A stretch of 64,000 nucleotides of DNA from Macrosoma leucophasiata. Taxonomy: Eukaryota > Arthropoda > Insecta > Lepidoptera > Hedylidae. A program made the translations under genes and the position numbers. Shown here one piece after another: positions 20,841 to 30,393 of the stretch. Below the pieces are notes generated by a model. It saw only the letters and a list, made by a program, of their open reading frames with translations, ran no database searches and was not told where the DNA came from. Within the stretch, counting starts at the first letter, position 1; the number at the start of each line of letters is the position of its first letter. The stretch lies in assembly GCA_036365455.1 (NCBI GenBank), contig JAWQUS010000027.1, forward strand, positions 19,518,501 through 19,582,500. The letters are read 5' to 3'.

Positions 20841-21432
20841 GTCATTGGGTTCCCAAAAAGTAGGCGGATGCAATTCCGGTTACGTGTCCTTTTTACGCAT
20901 TTTCGATCAGGTTGACGTGTTTTGACGCGAGTTTAACATTTTCTTACCTTGCACTTTGTGTGGTGTTTACGCTTCAAAAACCACGCAATATAAAACCGAT
21001 TCCTTCCCAGTTTAACATTCTAAAATCGAACCAAAGCTCGTACATTTGGGAAAAAACCACGAAACAAATTAAAAAGAAAAAACCCGTCAAGTGTAGTGTG
21101 ACGTCAACGGGTAAGATGTTCCCAAAACTCGACACTTTAGGGTCCGAACACGAAAACTCCATTTTCACTTCCACACCTTCGAGACTTTGAGGGTACTTTT
21201 TATCCAGACGTTTGCCCATAAATCATTATTATTGTTTATCGAGTAAATAGTGAAGTAAAGTATATATTACGCTCGGAGTATATAATGTAACTTTCCAAAT
21301 AGAAATGTGCGATACAACCTCTTCATCGTGCAGACGATATAAATGACATTGTACCTATAAAGCTTTACTTGCAGGTAAATAAAGTGAAATCAAATGTTGT
21401 AGCAAAATTGAGTTACAAATTTTTACTGGTGA
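20841..21432. other. Unassigned, with a TGACGTCA site
   Basis: Unique-looking sequence. A perfect CRE-type palindrome TGACGTCA lies at 21099-21106. Readings of 92 (plus) and 81 (minus) residues overlap each other, and neither is recognised. Confidence 0.35.
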
Positions 21433-21738
21433 CTAGCTGTGCCCGCGACTTCGCCCGCGTGAGAATTTATGATTATTCAGTATCTACCCGGACGAAGTCG
21501 TGAGCACAGCTAGTATAAAAATAACCTAAATTACTCCTTATTACATCAGCTATCTGCCAGTGAAAGTCCCGTCAAAATCGGTCCAGTCGTTCCCAACATA
21601 AGCCCCGCCAAACAGACAGACAGACAAAAATCGTAAAAAATGTTGTTTTGGTATATGTACCCTGTACATATGCATTTATTCAAAAGTAGTTATTTTTATA
21701 TTAATAACAGACACTCCAGTTTTATTTCTTTGTATAGA
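21433..21738 (-). mobile_element. Non-autonomous Helitron
   Basis: The minus strand begins TCTATACAAAG (21738) and ends in CTAG (21433-21436). Just inside the 3' end, 'gtgcccgcgacttcgcccgcg' faces 'cggacgaagtcgtgagcac', a large terminal hairpin. The middle has the family's (GACA)n run and 'ccagtgaaagtcccgtc'. Same family as 34230-34786 and 63476-63780. Confidence 0.85.
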
Positions 21739-21745
21739 TACATTT

Positions 21746-21977
21746 CTAGTGTAGAGACTCGAGGGCGTAGGCACCACCACATTTACTAATCTATCTGCCG
21801 CAAAATGGTAGTTCAGCACTATCGTGTTCCAGTTAGATGGATACATCACCGAGGCATAACGACTAAGGTCTCAGAGGTGGTAATGCATCTATATTTTGAC
21901 GTCTGGTTTTTGCGTCGATATCTATAGGCTGCAGTCATCACTTAATATCAATCCTACACTTGGAACTCTACCACTAG
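21746..21977 (+). repeat. SINE-A joined to an inverted SINE-A end
   Basis: A plus-oriented copy without its first bases runs to 'cacttaatatcaat'. It then joins 'ggaactctaccactagt', which is a SINE-A 5' end on the other strand. The A-tail side is absent. Confidence 0.7.
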
Positions 21978-22007
21978 TAAAATTAGAAAGAGACAGGGGA
22001 TACTTAT

Positions 22008-22680
22008 TTATTGCTCGTCATTTTGACAATGGATAGGCGTGGGGCGGCGAGCGGTAATATCGAAAGTATGAAAATGTTTGTCACACGCCACGAGACGCCG
22101 TTCGTTTCGCCGACCGACCACGAAACGTCGAAACGTCAGCGAGGCCGCCTCACCGGCCGTAAGGCGGTACGAAGGTCGTCGTGTCGGCTCGTATAGGATA
22201 AATGAGATAATACGGCTATAGCTTGACCAGAAGCGCTGTACCACACCCTAGGTATTCGCGGCGAGTCGGGGGGAACGGGTAGAAACACGAAACCATAGGC
22301 GGTGAGGGCAGACTGACAAAACGCTACAGCCGAAGCTATCCCCCGTATCGCCGCGCGCATAAGTACCTAAGGCGCGGTACACCGGTTCTGGTAAATCTGT
22401 ACACCGGACCCAAAAATCAGACACGAAATCGGGGCAGTGGTGGGGAGGAATTTATTTCGTTCCCTAAATCGTCTCGTGTGTAGACAAACCGTAACCAGAA
22501 TTGTATCGCTTCCAGCGAGCTCACGATTTACGGACGATCATCCCTACCAAAACTATTCCGATATCGTCTTTGATTTCAGAGTGGTGTGTGGGCCGTTTAA
22601 CGATTATTTTTTAAGTCACGCTATGTTGCCTTCCAACTTGAGCTCCGTAATTGGAGTCCATTCATTCTTTTAAAGTTCGC
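22008..22680. other. CG-rich island, no gene recognised
   Basis: This stretch is much richer in CpG than its surroundings (for example 22030-22190 and 22255-22450). Readings of 60-78 residues occur on both strands with no recognised domain. It could be a promoter/first-exon region or an old GC-rich element. Confidence 0.35.
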
Positions 22681-24040
22681 CCGACGTTTTGATTACTGTT
22701 AAGCGATTGCGGTCTTATTCAGAAAATATTTTACATGATAATCTTTGTAACGTTTAATAATCTATGTCAAAAAGTGTCATAATAAGAAAAGCGGTCGCTA
22801 ATCCGCTAACGCTCATGCACAGCGGCCACAAATTATGATTAAAGTGTGAGGGGGAGTGTGGGGAAAGCTTTGTATTAACTTGCCACCGGGTTGCTCGTTA
22901 ACTATCCAGCTGATAAAGGTGAATCAACTTTAAAGCCGCTTAGAGGTTATTTAATACGAGTAGCTACAGTTAACTTAATATCTGATGTGTGATGAAATGT
23001 AATGTTGGTGCTTAAAACTTCAAATATTAATACATAGTGAAGTATTGAAATGTTAAATATATTTTGAATTTAGATATTGGTGTTAAGCGGTATTTCAATT
23101 AACAGCCTAAAAAGGGCCGAAAGTTTGTTTGAATTTGTATTTTAAATGTTAGATATTAAAGGGAAAAGGCTCTATATAGAAGAGAATTGTTAACCGAGAT
23201 GTTGAGAAAAGTTTATGAGCTAAGAAGAGGTCCCAATGTATACAATTCCACTCACAAGTGGCAATGTATACATTAGGACCGGACCGTTACAGTTTTAAGA
23301 TCTTCGCACATTACATCGACTCAACGCCGACTCAACTCCAACTGAACTCACAGTATGGCATAGAAATGTAAGCTTTATGTACTGTTACTTAAGAGTGAAT
23401 TTGTCAACCATATAACACCTGTATCGTGGGTGATGTTGCACATGGTCGTCAGTGGACTGGCTCGTGGTTTTTTCAACTGTCTTGTTGTTACGATTCATGA
23501 GATATCCTGGTGATAGACAGACAGACAGACGGACGGACAGCGGAGTCTATGTGATAGGGTCGGGTAAGTAATCCTAAAAATTAAAAGGAAAACTCGTTGA
23601 AAAATTTCATCCGTTCCTATCCAAATAGATAATTGCTTTAGATTATACACTCACACGTTCACACATTCGTTAAAATTATCGTTCAAAGAGTTTGTACGTT
23701 AAAATCAAAACTACCAACAATTCGTGTTCGAGTTACATCATGTCAAGAGCTCTCAACTCCGTAGAAGCTGAAGTATTGCTACAAAGAAATACTTGACAGC
23801 TAGTTTCCTAGTTAAGTGGCTTCCTGTTACTGATACTAGTATTTATCTCACTTGATTCTAAGATACCCGACCGCTCTTATGAACTACCGCAGCTCTTTGT
23901 CGTGTCTTTATGTCACGTAATTATAAATTGGAGGTGAACTTTATTTGTGTTCCTATTTCAGCTTGTTGGAAAATGTGGTACGTTTTCAGAAATGCTTTTA
24001 TGTTGTTCTGAATTATCTGAAAGTGAAACCGTTAATTTTA
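22681..24040. other. Unassigned 1.36 kb with one hairpin
   Basis: Apart from the hairpin at 23229-23280 and a (GACA)n/(GACG)n run near 23515-23540, nothing is recognised. The stretch 'cacctgtatcgtgggtgatgttgc' near 23417 resembles the 3' part of SINE-C. Confidence 0.4.
23229..23280. other. 52-nt hairpin
   Basis: GGTCCCAATGTATACA pairs with TGTATACATTAGGACC (one mismatch). Inside, CCACT pairs with AGTGG around CACA. The fold is compact; its origin is unknown. Confidence 0.6.
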
Positions 24041-24163
24041 TTTATGTAATAGATGTGGCAAACAAAGCTTACAGTTCACATTGATGTTAAGTGATGACTG
24101 CCGCCTATTGGCCCACACAATGGCCAGAGGTCAAAATGCAGATGCGTTGCCACTTAGAGGGCC
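24041..24163 (-). repeat. SINE-A 3' part
   Basis: From the 'tttatgtaat' end to 'gatgcgttgccac', then lost. About 40% of the element remains. Confidence 0.8.
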
Positions 24164-24227
24164 GTTATTTCAGCTTCAAATATACTAATAAAAAAATATT
24201 TCATAATATTATTGAAAACTACCTGCC

Positions 24228-25035
24228 TGACCCGGCAAATTTCGTATTACCTCACAATGACATAATGTGACAAAAGTTTGATAGATACGGACTATTTGTT
24301 TCATCATTTCAGCCAAAAGACGTCCACTGCTGAACAAAGGCCTCCCCCAAAGAATGCCACAACGAACGGTCCTGGGCCGCCCTCATCCAGCAATTGCCCG
24401 CGACCTTCACCAGGTCGTCGGTCCATCTTCGGTCTCACGCTTCGCTTTCCGGTACGCGGTCACCACTCGAGAACTGCTCTGCCCCAACGGCCGTCAGTTC
24501 GTCGAGCTATGTGCCCTGCCCACTGCCACTTGAGTCTCGCTATTCGGTGAGCTATGTGGGGAACTTTGGTTCTCATGCGGATCTCCTCATTTATGATTCG
24601 ATCTCGCAGAGAAACTCCAAGCATAGCTCTCTCCATTGCTCTCTGAGTGACTTTGAGCCTTCTTATGAGGCCCTTAGTGAGCGACTACGTTTCTGTCCCA
24701 TAAGTCATCACTGGCAACACACACTGGACAAAGACCTTTTTCTTGAGACACTGCGGTATGTCGGACGAGAAGATGTATCGTAGCTTCCCGAACGCTGCCC
24801 AACCGAGTTGGATTCGGCGATTAACCTCTTTCTCGAAGTTAGACTGACCTATACTATTTGTATGGAAAAATGAAATTGTGGTTTATACTATTTCCCTTTC
24901 AATTTCTTCTTATTTTCTTACCTTTTAAAACCTTCCCAGGACTGCTAAAAATCATTTAAAACAAATTAGCCAAATCGGTACGAGTTGTCGAGTTTTAGCG
25001 AGACTAACGAACAGCAATTGATTTTTATATATATT
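24228..25035 (-). repeat. Dispersed repeat split by an RTE insertion
   Basis: 24228-24298 and 24861-25035 are the two halves of a sequence present without interruption, on the opposite strand, at 60880-61127. Shared marks include 'caaaagtttga', 'acggactatttg', 'catttaaaaccttcccagg' type blocks and 'ttttagcgagactaacgaa'. The class is unknown. Confidence 0.8.
24299..24852 (-). pseudogene. RTE-type LINE C-terminal fragment, with target duplication
   Basis: The minus strand reads RIQLGWAAFGKLRYIFSSDI, then CLKKKVFVQCVLPVMTYGTE. After a TAG it continues SLTKGLIRRLKVTQRAMERA, MLGVSLRDRIINEEIR and KWQWAGHIARRTDGRWG. This is the thumb/C-terminal part of an RTE reverse transcriptase. A second stop (after VLEW) and a frameshift near 24420 break the end, but 'caggaccgttcgttgtggc' and 'cagtggacgtcttttggctga' are still readable. 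The insertion is flanked by ACTATTTG (24291-24298 and 24853-24860). Confidence 0.9.
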
Positions 25036-25082
25036 TAACGTTAACACGTTAAATCAATTCGACGGTCACGTTTTGGCTCAAG

Positions 25083-25352
25083 TGGCAAGTCTGTGACTTC
25101 TCTGGGCACATTACCTGTACAAACGTGGTACTGAGGAACTCCAAGAAATCTACTAAAAATGGGAAAATCCTATTTTTTTATGTTATGGACGTGGCAAACT
25201 AGCATGCAGTTCACGCCAGCTCCGTCACTGGAACTCTACCACCAGTAAGGAATAGAACCAAAGATAAAGGATTTTATACCGTTATCTCTGATAACACCCG
25301 CAATCGAATCGTATTAATAGTAGCCTGCTACCACTAGGCTTCTAGGCAGTTA
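25083..25352 (-). repeat. SINE-B split by a SINE-A fragment
   Basis: 25083-25171 holds the distal body ('ctctgggcacattac', 'gtactgaggaactcc', 'atgggaaaatcc'). 25247-25352 resumes with 'aatagaaccaaagataaagg' and the tRNA-like head up to 'ggcttctaggcag'. A SINE-A remnant sits between them. Confidence 0.75.
25172..25246 (-). repeat. SINE-A with a large internal deletion
   Basis: The two ends are joined directly: 'atgttatggacgtggcaaac', 'tagcatgcagttcacg', then 'ccagctccgtcactgg' and CCACCAGT. About 200 bp of the middle are gone. Confidence 0.85.
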
Positions 25353-25953
25353 CTATTAATATTTAATTAGATTTCTGTGGCTATATCACAGATTTACATT
25401 GTTAATCTTACTACTAAGGGACATGTCAACCAAACATTAGTCCTTTCCATAAATTGATTATGGGGACATCAAAGCAATACATCCGGGATCGTTTACTCTG
25501 GGGCTTAACTTACAAGCCAAAGAACAGATGTAACTTAGTTAGACCCCTAACTATCGAATTTACGGTCAATTTGGTACGTGTTTTGCATTTTATGTTGGGG
25601 TAGATAATCAAATATAATTTTATACCAGCTTCTGAAATGGTTAATGCATGCATTATGCAAGTTTACGTGGTCTATACGTTTGAACTCCGTCGATGAAACT
25701 ATGAAAAATATCGCTCAGTTGTAAGTGACTAAACTAATAGAAAAAGTAAATCGACCAAGTATGAGAATTGGCGTACACAGAGTTAAGTACTATTGAGCAA
25801 TTTTTCAATATTATTTAAATGACTTATTGGAGAGAAAGTGTTTGCATGTAAGCATCAACATGCAAACACTCACAATTCGCTAGTTGTAATGTAATGTTGC
25901 ACCTTGTCTGACGTACTGCAGGCAAGGCTATTGGCTATTGACATCATGAGATA
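25353..25953. other. Unassigned, with a SINE-B-like palindrome
   Basis: 25847-25875 carries 'gtgtttgcatgtaagcat' facing 'catgcaaacactcac', resembling the 'gtgtttgcatgtatgc' part of SINE-B in both orientations. No gene. Confidence 0.4.
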
Positions 25954-26351
25954 ATAAATAATAATAATGGCAACCCATTATACGTCGCACTGCTGGGCAC
26001 GAGTCTCTCCCCTTTTTTTGGGGTAGGCCTGGAGCTTACTTCACCACGCTGCTCCAATGCGGATTGGTGGAGGTGTTGGGGTTAGTGTGGCCACTAACAT
26101 CCGACAGCGGGTTGGCACCCGCTGTCGGATGTTTTCAAACCGCCCATAAGGCCTCCGACAAGGTTTAACGACTGCTATCTATCGATAGCAACCGGGACCG
26201 ACGGCTTAACGTGCCCTCCGAAGCACGGAAACGCGCATTTTATTTGCCACTAGCGGTCACCCATCACACTACTGCATGCTGACGGGTGCTTAACCGAGTA
26301 GATCGTTTTACGATCTACACCAGCCGCCGGGCCATGCGCGCTTCATAATCA
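25954..26351 (-). repeat. 5S-SINE, complete, with 9-bp target duplication
   Basis: The minus strand begins near 26351. At 26281-26294 it reads GTTAAGCACCCGTC, and at 26254-26268 it reads TGATGGGTGACCGC. These are the two internal promoter blocks of 5S rRNA genes (A box and C box) in the right order and spacing. The body includes 'ccgtgcttcggagggcacg'. The end is 'ataatgggttgccattatt' with an ATT-type tail. The element is flanked by CATGAGATA (25945-25953 and 26352-26360). This fits a SINE with a 5S-derived head (type 3 SINE). Confidence 0.8.
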
Positions 26352-26535
26352 CATGAGATAGTAATATGTTTTAATATAGTTGAGAAATGTCTTCTGAAGG
26401 AGCAGGCAAAAATTAACGCGAGGACACATAATTCAAATATTCACGATTAGCTAGTTCTGTTATGCGCCATATACGAGTAGGTGCCGAACCTCTTGACATT
26501 TCTGGGCATATCACAAAAGTGCAGTGCCAAAACTT
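26352..26535 (-). repeat. SINE-B body scrap
   Basis: 'ctcttgacatttctgggcat' near 26490 matches the SINE-B body on the minus strand. The rest is unassigned. Confidence 0.35.
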
Positions 26536-26808
26536 GGCACCACAAGCATGCAGTTCACATGGATGTTAAGTCAGTTAACTTGACTGCAGCCTATAGACAT
26601 CTACACAATAACCAGAGGTCAAATTGCAGATGCGTTACCACCCTTGATTACTAAGATCTTTTGCCTCTATGATAGATATTACGGGGCCATACATTACCAT
26701 CTAACCGACGATAGTGTTGAACACTACCATTTGGCGGCAGATTTACCTAATCTGGTAATGCGATGGTGCCTACGCCCTCGAGCTGCATCACTGGAGCTCT
26801 ACCACTAG
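26536..26808 (-). repeat. SINE-A, older subfamily
   Basis: Lacks the T-run end. Carries 'gatagatattacggggcc' and 'ggcagatttacctaatctgg', the variant also seen at 28556 and 37436. Confidence 0.85.
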
Positions 26809-27022
26809 AAAAAAAAAATTGCAGAACCATTTATATTCAGTAATGATTAACATTATTAATAAAATTAGGTCTTAAATATCAACATCCATTAGCATATTAA
26901 ATTATTTAAGCCCAGATTCGCTAATCCCTAGGGGCCCTTATATTACGAACCATCAACAAATTGATTATGAAGACATCAAAGTGGAATATATTTGAGGTCA
27001 GCCCACTCTAAGTCTTTTTCTC

Positions 27023-27308
27023 TTTTTTTTATGTAATAAAAGTGGCAAATAAGCGTGCAGTTCACATTGATGTTAAGTGATGACTGCAGCCTATAGACAC
27101 CCACACAATGATCACAGGTCAAAATGCAGATGCGCTTCAACTCCTGAGGCATTAGGTGTTTGGCCTCTGTGCCGGAAATTACAGAGTCCTTAATTACCAC
27201 CTGACCGGAACACGATAGTGCTGAACACTACCATTTAGCGCCAAGTATATTAGGTAATGTGGTGGTGCCTACGCCTGCGAGCTCCGTCACTGGAGCTCTA
27301 CCACCAGT
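27023..27308 (-). repeat. SINE-A
   Basis: Full length, with the GAGCTCCGTCACTGGAGCTC palindrome. Confidence 0.92.
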
Positions 27309-27374
27309 AAAAAAGTCTTTGTCTCTAAGGTTTAGGTCATAAAATATTGAATTTGAACACTATCAATCTCATGG

Positions 27375-27740
27375 TTAAGCATATACTGCGTAGTTATTAC
27401 GTTGTGTACCCAAAACGGTGTGATTTTTTTTTTTGGCTCTAAAACGTTGTCCATCTTGAACCATCTCGTGTCGCATAATAGACAAAACAGTTTTGTGTGT
27501 TAGGTCAGTGCTAGGTCTTCGGCGTATTGGAGACAAAACAGACCTACGAAAGAATTGTTTGAAGCCAGTCAATGTGCGGTCAGACTTATTTTTTTTGTGG
27601 CAGTTTTTAGGGCTTCATTTGTGTTGTTTGTAGAGGGTATTTCAGCAAATGCTCTCCTCTCAGCCTCAGAATACTCATTATATTGTCTTAAATCAGTGTC
27701 TCTGGTTTAATTGCAATATTTGCCATCGTTTTAGCCGTGT
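27375..27740 (-). pseudogene. Unrecognised decayed coding fragment
   Basis: Two adjoining minus-strand frames look protein-like: EYSEAERRAFAEIPSTNNTN then EALKTATKKISLTAH; and, in another frame, LTGFKQFFRRSVLSPIRRRP then STDLTHKTVLSIMRHEMVQD. A single frameshift near 27570 would join them. The composition suggests a transposon-encoded protein, but I do not recognise the family. Confidence 0.3.
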
Positions 27741-27749
27741 GGTATAGTA

Positions 27750-27974
27750 TTATATTATAAGCCAGGTTCCTGGCGAGTTAGTTTGTATGCTTTTGGAGCC
27801 TTTTTTATACTTCGAAGCCTTGTTGTTGGTTGGCATATTTAAGTATTTGTGAATTTCCGCTATTCTTGTAAACCAAGGTGCATTGGATATCATTGCTATA
27901 AGAAATGTTATTTTGGGAGCTTTGTAGAATTTAACGATTTGAGTTACTGGCAAATCCCCAAATCTGTATTCCAT
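27750..27974 (-). pseudogene. Jockey-like LINE C-terminal fragment
   Basis: The minus strand reads IAMISNAPWFTRIAEIHKYL then NMPTNNKASKYKK. Jockey-clade LINEs have the pattern 'xxNAPWxxxxxxIHxxLxIPT' near the C-terminus of their reverse-transcriptase protein. Only 74 residues remain, with no upstream domain. Confidence 0.6.
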
Positions 27975-28011
27975 ATGTCTATATAGGTTGTATGATGCAT
28001 TTGTAAACTAA

Positions 28012-28154
28012 CCCCCTCATTCATAATCGTATTTTAGCTGCAATGTTGCTAAACTCTCCTTTGTCGTTTTTTATAATGTTTTGACGATCTAACTGACAAA
28101 GACAAAGCGTTCTATAGTTAAAACGTATCTAATGTACGTTTATGAATAAGGGGG
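28012..28154. mobile_element. PIF/Harbinger-type MITE, copy 2, TSD TAA
   Basis: CCCCCTCATTCATAATCG at the left and ACGTTTATGAATAAGGGGG at the right, flanked on both sides by TAA (28009-28011 and 28155-28157). A 3-bp TWA/TNA duplication is the habit of PIF/Harbinger transposases. 143 bp, no coding capacity. Confidence 0.85.
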
Positions 28155-28555
28155 TAATAGTTTATAGGACAGACTTACTTGTGAGTAAAATTGTGTCCTT
28201 GACAGCCCTATATATAATCAAACATTACAAGAGCCGATGGCTAAGCAGCACTCAAGTACGGCTAATAAATTCTGTACCTTCAAGTCACCAACATATAAAG
28301 CCCTGTCTATAAGGGATCAAGCCGACGCATTTATTCCCATTGGCCGTGACGACCGTGAGGTTTGAATGGTAACAAATAAGTCACCGCATGGTACCCATGT
28401 CTATCATGATTATTGACACAGACCAAGTGTCATGTAAATGATGATATTTATTAAACCTTAGTTTCGTAATATATTCCGAGTTGGGAGTCGAAACCGAAGC
28501 TGTTTTGACTGCTTCTTCATTACCAAGGCATTACATTTACTAATAATAAAACTAG
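28155..28555. other. No gene seen
   Basis: 'ctataagggatcaagccgacgcatttatt' (about 28308-28336) recurs in altered form at about 28938-28967, each followed by 'ttgaccgt(gac/aag)' and 'ggttygaatggta'. This is a local duplication of about 150 bp of unknown kind. Confidence 0.45.
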
Positions 28556-28829
28556 TTTTTTATGTAAAACACAGCAGTGTTACATGATGTTAAGTAATGA
28601 CTGCAGCCTGTACACATCTGCACAAAAACCAGACGTCAAAATGCAGATGCGTTACCACCCCTGAGACCTAAGTGGTTATGTCTCTGTGTTAGTTATTACG
28701 GGGCCATACATTACCATCCAACCGGAACACGATAGGTAGTGCTGAACACCACCATTTGGCAGCAAATAGATTAGGTAATGCGGTGGTGCCTACGCCTTGA
28801 AGCTCCTGCACTAGAACTCTACCACCAGT
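28556..28829 (-). repeat. SINE-A, older subfamily
   Basis: Variant with 'gttattacggggccatac' and 'ggcagcaaatagattagg'. The palindrome is degraded to CTCCTGCACTAGAAC. Confidence 0.85.
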
Positions 28830-29117
28830 ATAAACTAAACTATAACAATTTCCTCTCACAAATTCTCGACAGCCCTAATTTAAAGTAGGGTTGCCAATAA
28901 ATCCTAGACCTCCAACTCAACATACATAACGCCTTGTCAATTGGGATCAAGTTAACGCATTATTTATTCAAATTGACCGTAAGGTTCGAATGGTAGCGCA
29001 TCAGTCACAGCAAGATACCCAAGTTGAGTTCAAATAGGATTTGTTGATACAGTCCAAGAGCGCATGATGAAATACGAAGTTTAGTCAGATTAAGCCACGA
29101 GCAGACTACGAACTTAA

Positions 29118-29426
29118 CTGCCTCCGTAGCCTAGTTGTAGCAGGCCACTACTACTACACTGAGGTCCGGGTTCGATTCCCGGGTAGGGGGTTATCAGAGA
29201 TAATGGTGTAAAGTCCCTTATCTCTGGTTCAATTGGATTTTTTCAATTTTCTGGTAATTTCCCAAAACCTCGAAGTTTGGTAATGTGCCCGGAAATCAAC
29301 AGGCTCGCCATCTGTTACATGGGCCAAAAACGTAACCGGCGAATCGTGGTTGTTATTATGCATTCAGCATACATGCAAACTCCCACCCCTGCCTACCCCT
29401 TCGGGGATTACAGGCGTGAAGTTACG
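29118..29426 (+). repeat. SINE-B, the most complete copy
   Basis: The head 'tgcctccgtagcctagttg' has a good B box (GGGTTCGATTCCC). The body keeps 'ttatcagagataatgg', 'ggtaatgtgcccgg' and 'acatgggccaaaaacg'. The end is 'taccccttcggggattacag' then 'gcgtgaagtt'. It serves as the reference for the split and truncated copies. Confidence 0.9.
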
Positions 29427-29756
29427 GAGTGCGAAAATATTCATTTAAAGTTTCCTGTATTCCACAAAAAAGTAGGCAGAGGTTAATGACACAGTCATAC
29501 ATAAAGAAAAACACCCAAGACTGCCTGCAGGTAACGTTTGTTTTTTTTGAGTCTGAGGACTTAAAAAAATCCAATTCAGCACCATATTATTGCAAACACC
29601 AAAAGTAGAGAATTACAAAACAATTTCAGAAACACGTGATACAACGGGCGGTCTTATCGCTAGAAGAGCGATGTCTTCCAGGCAAGTATTATATATTCAC
29701 GGTGAGATCGCAACTTAACTAGGCACTGTATGAGACCCAATAAAGTTGTCAAATTT
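29427..29756. other. No gene seen
   Basis: Unassigned sequence. Confidence 0.4.
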
Positions 29757-29893
29757 TTATTCTTCGCATAAACACATGCGAGTGAATTTAGAAATTAAAG
29801 AAAAAATGGAAATAAAAATTTAAGTTCGGAGAGGAATCGAACCTGCGACTTCAGGATAACCAGACCAGCCGCTTTATCACTAAGCTTAAAGAC
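29757..29893 (-). repeat. SINE-D2 (different tRNA head, SINE-D tail)
   Basis: The minus strand starts with a tRNA-like head: 'ctttaagcttagtgataaag' and B box 'caggttcgattcc'. It continues into 'atttccattttttctttaat' and 'cgcatgtgtttatgcgaa'. The tail matches the SINE-D tail ('tttccatttttctttaaa', 'gcatgtgttaatgcgaaa'), but the head is a different tRNA. Confidence 0.7.
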
Positions 29894-29980
29894 TATCAGG
29901 ACTGCAGATTATTGCTAAAAATACATGAATAAAGGGAGCGTTTATATTAGATGGTGAATAATGCAGCAAATCTACTCTAA

Positions 29981-30393
29981 AGAGCCATTTAGACGGAGAG
30001 AGTTTCTCGTCTCGAAGATACGATTATCGAAGGAATATAAAACATTCTTTTCGTCTAAACACTCGCTCTTCTCGCTCGTTGCCATGGGCGATAATAGCCT
30101 CGCAACGGAAAAATTATTGTGTCCGTGTCCGTGTAAACAGAATTTCAAAGATGACATATCTCGCACTGAAATCGGTTCAAACTGATTTGTACGATACTCG
30201 TATGAACTTGAAAATATGTCATACGAGATCGTGTTTAGACAAGCCGAGATTCTCTTAAGCAAGAATCTGCTTACGATAAATTCGTAGTAAACATTTTGTT
30301 ACGATTATGTTATGGCGATTATTGCTCTTTTATAGTAACGTACGATTTCTAGAACCAAAACGTTCGAGAAACTCTCTCCATCTAAATGGCTCT
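29981..30393. mobile_element. TIR element, 413 bp, TSD TAA
   Basis: AGAGCCATTTAGACGGAGAG at the left matches, inverted, CTCTCCATCTAAATGGCTCT at the right (two mismatches over 20, and the match continues inward with AGTTTCTCG). It is flanked by TAA at 29978-29980 and 30394-30396. TIR plus a 3-bp TAA duplication points to a non-autonomous PIF/Harbinger element. The 74- and 96-residue overlapping readings inside are shadows. Confidence 0.85.

Noticed and set aside
20610..20873. Glycine-rich minus-strand protein
   Set aside because: The reading comes from a short triplet-like tandem repeat; the other minus-strand frame is open too, as valine/alanine repeats.
25954..26351. 5S rRNA gene
   Set aside because: Only the internal promoter-like blocks match; the rest of the 5S sequence is absent and the unit ends in a SINE body and tail.
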